Source: Conidiobolus incongruus B7586 (lineage: Eukaryota > Entomophthoromycota > Entomophthoromycetes > Entomophthorales > Conidiobolaceae). Taken from it: a DNA stretch of 13,110 nucleotides. The notes beneath the pieces were generated by a model, which saw only the letters and a list, made by a program, of their open reading frames with translations, was not told where the DNA came from and made no database searches. The DNA lies in contig JNEM01014059.1 of assembly GCA_000697335.1 (NCBI GenBank), forward strand, positions 1 to 13,110, in the 5' to 3' direction. This document shows, one piece after another, positions 9,417-13,110 of the stretch; the stretch's first letter is position 1; each line of letters starts with the position of its first letter. The translations under genes were made by a program, and so were the position numbers.

Positions 9417-10145
9417 ATGGAATTAACTTCTTATCCTCAGCAGATGAATCACTCTATTCACAATAACCATTGGAACGTCAATGCGTTCATGAATGTTTCA
9501 ACTCCTATTCCTCAAAACTATATGTTTGCCCCTTCTCCAACACTGGTTGACACCTCCTTACCTTCCATGTATTTCCCAAGTTCGGATCTTGAACCTCAAA
9601 TGTCTCCATCTCAGAATGCCATCTCTTCCAACGATCTCTTCGCTTTCCATCATAATCAACCACAACTTTCTCAATATCCTGATCACCAAGCCCAGCAAAA
9701 TTTAATGGGCACTTCCTTCCCTCCAAAAGATTTCCAAGCTTGTCTTCCAACGCCACCTTTGTCATCTTTTGGCTCCTTCTCTGGCCAACAAACACCTCCG
9801 GAAAGTGAACCAATGCCAACAACACCACAATCTAAGCGTGATCGCATTACACTAAACGAGAAGCGCAAGAGAATTATCTTGAGGAATCTGTTTGATAAAC
9901 TCAATAATTCTCTTCCCCCTCTTAAAACTTCCAGATATACCAGATACAGAAGTTTAATCCACGCCAGTCTTTATATCAAGCGCTTACAGTCGAACATCAG
10001 CCAATTGAATCAATTGGCCAATCATTTAGAAGCTCACCATAACTTATATCAGCTTCCATTGCCCATTAATAATGCTAAGACATTTCCTAATAGTCTAGCA
10101 GATCAACATCACCATCAGCAGCCAACTCTCCAATTTGGTTACTAA
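9417..10145 (+). CDS. bHLH transcription factor with short leucine-zipper extension, 242 aa, single exon
   Basis: Probable nuclear, dimeric DNA-binding regulator. The bHLH domain spans about residues 139-204. The basic region has Glu148 and Arg152 at the positions that read E-box DNA (E9 and R13 of the family), but Ile144 replaces the usual His5. Helix 1 is about 153-167 and ends in Leu-Pro. Helix 2 (about 178-204) carries Leu180, Ala183, Tyr186, Ile187 and Leu190, and continues as a short heptad run (Ile187/Leu190, Ile194/Leu197, Ala201/Leu204). Domain length and loop fit MAX/MYC without gaps, from memory. Residues 1-138 are Pro/Ser/Gln/Asn-rich and probably disordered, with several Ser/Thr-Pro sites and LPTPPLS at 110-116. 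The tail is His/Gln-rich. The ATG at 9417 is chosen because it is the first after the TATA box, has G at +4, and follows an in-frame TGA at 9387-9389. No introns are needed. The exact family and target genes are not recognised. Confidence 0.9.
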   Translation: MELTSYPQQMNHSIHNNHWNVNAFMNVSTPIPQNYMFAPSPTLVDTSLPSMYFPSSDLEPQMSPSQNAISSNDLFAFHHNQPQLSQYPDHQAQQNLMGTSFPPKDFQACLPTPPLSSFGSFSGQQTPPESEPMPTTPQSKRDRITLNEKRKRIILRNLFDKLNNSLPPLKTSRYTRYRSLIHASLYIKRLQSNISQLNQLANHLEAHHNLYQLPLPINNAKTFPNSLADQHHHQQPTLQFGY

Positions 10146-10443
10146 TGGCATTTTCCGATTACTCCCTATTCGGGCATATTAAAAATCACTCAATTAACCA
10201 ATTGTAACAATTATTTTGTTCTGCCACGTATGCAATGTATATTCTATTCGCTACAGGCAAATCAAATCCACTGATGAGAATATTTCAAAATGGATAAATC
10301 AAGCCATTTTAACCATAGAATCTTGAAGATTCCAATACAGAATACAAGTACATTTGGCAGCTGGTCCTATGACATCCAAGTTCATAAAACCATTTTAAGA
10401 CATTACATATTGAATCATTTTTAATATAACTACTAAAAATAAA
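10146..10443 (+). terminator. Probable 3' untranslated region and poly(A) signal of the bHLH gene
   Basis: G+C stays at about 28-40% per line until about 10380, then falls to about 17% in the line 10381-10440. The transcribed unit therefore probably ends near this drop. AATAAA at 10438-10443 is the first good polyadenylation signal after the stop codon. A small inverted repeat, AATTGT-A-ACAATT, lies at 10200-10212. After the TAA stop, the same frame stays open for 42 codons to a TGA at 10272-10274, which is reported as a finding. Confidence 0.45.
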
Positions 10444-11700
10444 AAATAGTTTAAAAATAGCTTAATTTTATTTATCGTGTTAAATAATATATTTTAGAGA
10501 TTTTAAATTAATTTGAGTAGATGCAATATTGTTAGATATATTAATATGGTTTTACTTAATAAAATATCTTTCATATTAAGATTTCAACCAACTAAACAAA
10601 AGATTATTTTTTTTATCAATAATAATTGGTGTTAGTTTGTAAGAACCAGGTGTAAAATAAGGGGAAAAAATATATGCAATACCTAAAAAACTAAAATAAT
10701 TATTTTTAAAAAATTCAATTACAAAACACATAATAATTTTCAAAATTGAACTTTTTTTTTACTTGAAATTAAAAAATTTTTTTTTATAAAATTAATTAAT
10801 TGAGCATAATTTTTAAATTCAACTAATTTAAATAAAACAATTTCAAGTATAATAATGAGATATTCTGATTTAATTATAACATAATTTATCTCAAAGAATT
10901 TAGATGATATTAGAGAATTTATTTTAGTCGGAATTACTAACATCTAATTTATTTGATATTTTTTAATTTCACTTAAAAAGTAATGTTACCAAAATTGTAA
11001 ATCATCCAATTAACCAATATTTTATTTATTCTTTCTAAATTTAAATTTTTTTTCTCGCTATTTTAATTATTTTTCTAATTACCAAGCAAATAAACACCAC
11101 TTATTAAAGGTCATTTGGAAAATTTTATAAAATATTTTTATATGATTGGGTGATTTTATTATTTTAGATTACATTTATAGTAAATTAGAGTTTATGCAAC
11201 TTATTTAAAAAAATATTGCATAAGTATAAATAATAGAAATTAAGTGATTTATTTGATAAAAAAGAATCACAGCAATTTTTTAATAAAATATAAGGATTCT
11301 TTCTCATTATGAAGATATCAAGTGTAATGTTAAATTTAATTCCTGATATCCTTTTACATATCTGAAATTATATATGTTTTGAATTTATTAGTTAATTAAA
11401 GCTATTGTTGAGTTTTATTACAAGGTTTGTGAATAAAAACTTTTGTTAAAAAAGTATTCATAATATAATTTAGTAAATTAAATATTAATCCTATATGTCT
11501 TAAAACTTACTAATAAGGTATTATAGCAAAATATCCATAAAAATCCTTTTCTTCTCTCTTTATCATTTCTGAGTTTAAATAGTTGATTTAGTAAATAATA
11601 TAGAATCTGAATGAAATGTTACAAATAGAGCAAGTAGAACAAATAGTATATTTTAACTATAGACTAACAATGCTAGCTTAAATTTGAAATATATTTGGCT
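10444..11700. other. Gene-free AT-rich stretch downstream of the bHLH gene
   Basis: No protein or RNA gene is supported. The minus-strand frame at 10740-10943 starts with ATG, but its product is mainly Ile, Lys, Asn, Leu and Phe over A/T runs, as expected from composition alone. GATATCA (11314-11320) faces TGATATC (11344-11350) as a small inverted repeat. Confidence 0.6.
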
Positions 11701-11998
11701 TAATTATCAAATTAAGTAATATAGTTAATTCTGATATATAACATTATTTCTTTTAAATATATCTTCCTTATAGTTGTATTAAATCTTATAATCTAAAATT
11801 TAAAATTAATATATATAAAAATATTAGTATAGTAAATTATTTATTAAATATCTTTATAATACTTTTATAGAGAATATATTATTAATTTTAATAATTAATA
11901 TTTAATTTATTGTAAAATATATTTTAGAGCAAAAAAATAAATAAAAATAATATTAAATAGAAAATAAATAATTTTTATAATTGAAAATTATATCTTTA

Positions 11999-12014
11999 AT
12001 ATATATATATATAT
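11999..12014. repeat. AT dinucleotide repeat (eight units)
   Basis: Uninterrupted alternating AT within the very AT-rich block; simple sequence only. Confidence 0.85.
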
Positions 12015-12130
12015 TTTTTATTACAAATAGATAATTTTATTTTAAGAATTTTTTAAATAATAATTTTTTATATATTTTACAGATCAAATTCTAAAATTAT
12101 TAATATTTATAAGTATAATAATAATAAATC

Positions 12131-12410
12131 CAATATAGTGCAAAAGAAAACTTAATACAAATATAATATAGCCTATAATATGATACCAATAATATGGCAA
12201 AATGATATAAATATAAAGTTTAATTAAGCTTTGTAAACAAATAAGTAAATACTAATATATTAGGATTTATATTGGATAGTACCAATATATTATAATATAT
12301 ATAAAATATAGTATTAATTTTAGAAATAATAGAAAAATTAAAAAAAAAATAAATATTAAGAGAAAAAAAAGAAACCTGGTTTATTAGGTGATTTAATACT
12401 ATTTATATAA
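12131..12410 (+). repeat. Diverged direct repeat, copy 1
   Basis: Matches copy 2 (12762-13030) along its length. Shared anchors in the same order are CTTAATA (12151), AAGTTTAATTAAG (12216), ACTAATATATTA, GATTTATATT, TTAATTTTA, TTAAGAGAAAAA, GTTTATTAG (12379) and ATTTATA. The offset shifts only from 633 to 622 between anchors, so indels are small. The copy has more G and C than copy 2. The family is not recognised, no coding capacity is seen, and the edges are approximate. Confidence 0.7.
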
Positions 12411-12761
12411 TTAATTTAACTTTAAAAGTATATATTAATTAATTAATAATTAAATAAATAATATAAAATATATAAAAAGATTATAAAAGCTAATTTCATA
12501 TTGATATTGCTTAAAATTTTATATAATGAAACTATTTTGGATTTTAATTTAATTATAACTTTAATATATAATTTATATAGATAAATATATATTTTTAACT
12601 ATTAATTGTTTTTTATTATATTTTTAATAAAACCTAATTATTTAAATATAATTTTTTTATTAATAATTGAAATTTGATATTTAATAATTTAATAAAATAT
12701 AATTATAATAATTTTTTATAAATATATCTTTTAATTATTTTATAAATATAATGGGAGTTTT

Positions 12762-13030
12762 ACTAATATATTATAAAACAAGACTTAATAAAAAAGTGAT
12801 ATGATATAAAATATGATAATATAATATAGAAATATAAACAAAGTTTAATTAAGTTTCAAATTAAAATAAGTCACTAATATATTAAGATTTATATTAAATA
12901 GTGTTAATATAATATAATATTTATAAAAATCAATCTTAATTTTAAGAAATAGTGTAAAAGACAAAAAATAATAAAAATTAAGAGAAAAAGAAAAAAACTT
13001 GTTTATTAGATAATTCAATATTATTTATAA
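12762..13030 (+). repeat. Diverged direct repeat, copy 2
   Basis: Second copy of the repeat at 12131-12410, same orientation. Anchors are CTTAATA (12784), AAGTTTAATTAAG (12841), TTAAGAGAAAAA and GTTTATTAG (13001). Where the copies differ, this one usually has A or T in place of G or C, for example TATTAAGA for TATTAGGA and AAACTTG for AAACCTG. The window ends about 80 bases later, so further copies may follow. Confidence 0.7.
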
Positions 13031-13110
13031 TTTTATTTATATATAGTTTATAATTATTATAAAAAATAATAGATATTTTCAAATAAAATAAAAATATTAA
13101 TTATAAATTA

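Larger units (their letters stand above)
11701..13110. other. Extremely AT-rich block with a diverged repeat family
   Basis: Sample lines contain only 3-7 G/C per 60 bases. No reading frame is present. It holds an AT microsatellite at 11999-12014 and two diverged direct repeat copies, listed separately. The composition change near 11700 may mark the edge of a distinct repeat-rich domain that continues beyond the window. Confidence 0.65.

Noticed and set aside
9493-9904. Other open frames overlapping the bHLH gene (9493-9705 plus; 9505-9828 and 9683-9904 minus)
   Set aside because: They are shadows of the coding frame in richer sequence. None has a domain, whereas the bHLH frame does.
10143-10254. 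Intron using TACTAAT near the stop codon as a branch site
   Set aside because: The first AG after it (CTACAG) is about 110 bases away and no good donor is seen in the upstream coding sequence.
10740-10943. 67-codon minus-strand frame with ATG
   Set aside because: The product is dominated by Ile, Lys, Leu, Asn and Phe encoded by A/T runs. There is no G+C rise and no recognisable domain.
12131-13030. Reading the repeat pair as terminal repeats of a retroelement
   Set aside because: The roughly 350 bases between copies have no coding capacity, no primer-binding site or polypurine tract is seen, and both copies are very AT-rich and diverged.
1-13110. CRISPR array, rRNA or bacterial operon structure
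   Set aside because: There are no regularly spaced identical repeats, no rRNA-like conserved blocks and no closely packed reading frames on either strand.

Overview
The window is a very AT-rich stretch of what looks like nuclear DNA from a eukaryote with a compact gene style. It holds one convincing gene: an intronless reading frame at 9417-10145 (+) for a 242-residue basic helix-loop-helix (bHLH) protein. A fungus is the most likely host, perhaps an early-diverging lineage with an AT-rich genome. The reasons are a single-exon regulator with a short leader behind a TATA box, CCAAT boxes, and a Gln/Pro/Ser/His-rich low-complexity tail on a DNA-binding domain. This assignment is inference; no rRNA, tRNA or second gene confirms it.

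Base composition is strongly two-state. The gene with its promoter and 3' flank (about 9180-10400) is roughly 33-40% G+C by hand count of sample lines. The surroundings are mostly 5-25%. The lowest blocks, near 5-12%, are 1-360, parts of 5760-6720, and 11700-13110. Slightly richer islands occur at 361-600 (74 G/C in 240 bases) and 5221-5460 (60 in 240), but neither gives a persuasive gene.

Layout: 1-8576 is gene-free as far as I can see and carries simple repeats, a 38-bp perfect palindrome (2677-2714), an (AT)17 tract (2861-2894) and small tandem repeats. A doubtful 70-codon membrane-type frame lies at 8577-8789. The promoter region of the bHLH gene (about 9040-9416) has inverted and direct repeats, CCAAT boxes and a TATA box. 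The coding sequence follows, then a relatively G+C-rich 3' flank ending near an AATAAA at 10438. From 10444 to the end no gene is visible. The last kilobase contains two diverged direct copies of a roughly 280-bp repeat, 622-633 bp apart.

The most interesting point is inside the protein. The DNA-binding domain aligns without gaps to the MAX/MYC type (from memory of that family). It is preceded by a segment, LPTPPLS, that matches the core of the Myc box I phosphodegron recognised by Fbw7/Cdc4. A MYC-like arrangement of proline-directed degron plus bHLH with a short zipper, in a small intronless gene, is worth following up.
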